This document shows positions 4,510 through 5,564 of a stretch of 5,564 nucleotides of DNA, piece after piece (position 1 is the stretch's first letter; every line of letters starts with the position of its first letter). The notes below the pieces were generated by a model. The model saw only the letters and a program-made list of their open reading frames with translations. It searched no databases and was not told the DNA's origin. The translations under genes were made by a program, and so were the position numbers. Origin of the DNA: Planctomycetaceae bacterium (GTDB lineage Bacteria; Planctomycetota; Planctomycetia; Pirellulales; Pirellulaceae); contig SLMF01000654.1 in the NCBI GenBank assembly GCA_007133715.1, positions 1 through 5,564 on the forward strand. Reading direction: 5' to 3'.

Positions 4510-5564
4510 ATGGATCCGCGCTTACTGGCCTATTACAACCGGGAACTCCAGCACGTGCGGGAACTGGGCGGCGAGTTCGCCCGCAGTTTTCCCAAAATCG
4601 CGGGACGCCTGGGGTTGGATGAATTCGAATGCGCCGATCCCTATGTCGAACGGCTCCTGGAAGGACTGGCTTTTCTGGCCGCCCGCGTCCAGTTGAAAAT
4701 GGACGCGCACTACCCGGACTTCGCCCATCATCTGTTCGAAATCGTCTATCCGCACTACGTGGCCCCCACCCCGTCGATGGCGATCGTCCAATTCCAGCCG
4801 GACCCCAATGAAGGCGCCCTGGCCGAAGGGGTCCGCGTGCCGCGAGGTACGATGCTCCGCGCTCCGCTGGGCAAGGCCGAGCAGACGGCCTGCCGTTACC
4901 AGACCACGGACGATGTCTCGCTCTGGCCGCTCGAAATCCGCAGCGGTAGCTACTTCAGCCGGGACGAGGCGCTGCGGGATGTTCCCGACTTCAGCGGGAC
5001 ACGGGCCGGGTTGCAGTTGCGACTGGCTACCACGGGTGGTTGGAATTTTCAACAACTGGCCCTCGATTCCCTGCGGCTGTTCCTCCGCGGACGCGGCGAC
5101 CTGACCGTGGCGCTGTACGAGCAGTTGCTGGCGAACACCCTGGCGATCGTGATTCGCCCTGCCGATGCGCCCGGCGGCGGGCAGCTTGTCCTGGACCGCT
5201 CGAAGATTCGGCGAGTCGGCTTCCAGGACGATCAGGCCCTGTTGCCCTACGGCCCCCGCTCGTTCCAGGGCTACCGCCTGCTGCACGAGTACTTTGCCCT
5301 GCCCGAACGCTTCCTCTCGGTCGAGTTGACCGACCTGCAGCCGGTCTTGCAGCGTGCCCCCGGTCGTGAACTGGAAATCTTTGTGCTGTTCGACCGCGTG
5401 AATCGCGTCCTGGAACACCGCGTGGATGCCTCGCTGTTCGCGTTGCACACCTGCCCGGCGATCAACTTGTTCCCGCGGCGGGCCGACCGGATCCATCTGG
5501 ACCAGCGGCAGGCCGAGTTTCATGTGGTGCCGGACCGCACGCGGCCTTTGGATTACGAGCCGTA
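4510..5564 (+). CDS. tssF: TssF (ImpG/VasA family) T6SS baseplate protein, N-terminal part
   Basis: The frame from ATG 4510 is open to the right edge (351 full codons), so the gene is cut by the window; complete TssF proteins are roughly 600 residues. TssF forms a 2:1 complex with TssG in the baseplate wedge and contacts TssK and the VgrG hub. Visible hallmarks are the N-terminal YYNRELQHVRELGGEFARSF (8-27), PYVERLLEGLAFLAARVQLK (44-63), YPDFAHHLFEIVYPHYVAPTP (about 68-88), the beta-rich middle with VPRGTML (110-116), the near-invariant GYRLLHEYFALPERFL (254-269) and the CPAINLF motif (315-321) followed by VVPDRTRPLDYEP (339-351). GGGGAG (4495-4500) lies 9 nt before the ATG. It is 35 nt after tssE, consistent with one operon. 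No frameshift is seen within the visible part. Confidence 0.96.
   Translation, partial: MDPRLLAYYNRELQHVRELGGEFARSFPKIAGRLGLDEFECADPYVERLLEGLAFLAARVQLKMDAHYPDFAHHLFEIVYPHYVAPTPSMAIVQFQPDPNEGALAEGVRVPRGTMLRAPLGKAEQTACRYQTTDDVSLWPLEIRSGSYFSRDEALRDVPDFSGTRAGLQLRLATTGGWNFQQLALDSLRLFLRGRGDLTVALYEQLLANTLAIVIRPADAPGGGQLVLDRSKIRRVGFQDDQALLPYGPRSFQGYRLLHEYFALPERFLSVELTDLQPVLQRAPGRELEIFVLFDRVNRVLEHRVDASLFALHTCPAINLFPRRADRIHLDQRQAEFHVVPDRTRPLDYEP

Noticed and set aside
4522..5523. 333-codon minus-strand frame opposite tssF
   Set aside because: The + strand frame from 4510 has unmistakable TssF motifs, and the antisense frame has none.

Overview
The window is the interior of one type VI secretion system (T6SS) operon, all on the + strand. 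In order it holds the last 29 codons of tssA, then tssB, tssC, hcp, tagJ (impE), tssE, and the first 351 codons of tssF, which runs off the right edge. Every protein was assigned by reading its translation against family hallmarks known to me; no database search was possible.

This gene order matches the HSI-I cluster of Pseudomonas aeruginosa (tssA-tssB-tssC-hcp-tagJ-tssE-tssF-tssG-clpV). Together with tagJ, it places the locus in the TagJ-containing class of T6SS. The expected next genes, outside the window, are tssG and clpV (tssH). The DNA is GC-rich, the start sites have ordinary Shine-Dalgarno sequences, and the genes are bacterial. The TssB and TssC sequence style and the unusually roomy spacers suggest a Gram-negative environmental lineage. 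Planctomycetota is my best guess, but that is a weak inference and not shown by the sequence.

Layout: tssA tail (1-90); a 174-nt spacer with two competing hairpins (91-264); tssB (265-777); a 156-nt spacer with a GC hairpin and a short tandem repeat (778-933); tssC (934-2442); a 175-nt spacer with a strong GC hairpin (2443-2617); hcp (2618-3133); a 47-nt spacer with a small hairpin followed by a T-rich stretch; tagJ (3181-3993); tssE (3971-4474, overlapping tagJ by 23 nt); tssF from 4510 to the edge. The left half is therefore loosely packed and the right half tightly packed.

The genes fit together as one machine. TssE and TssF (with TssG) form the baseplate. TssA caps and primes tail assembly. 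Hcp stacks into the inner tube, and TssB/TssC polymerise around it as the contractile sheath. TagJ binds the sheath protein TssB in systems of this class and is linked to sheath recycling by ClpV. No effector, immunity, VgrG or PAAR gene lies inside the window. I see no previously undescribed system here. The points worth a second look are the structured spacers around the sheath and tube genes, the start of tssB, and a change in codon usage from the left edge into tssC.
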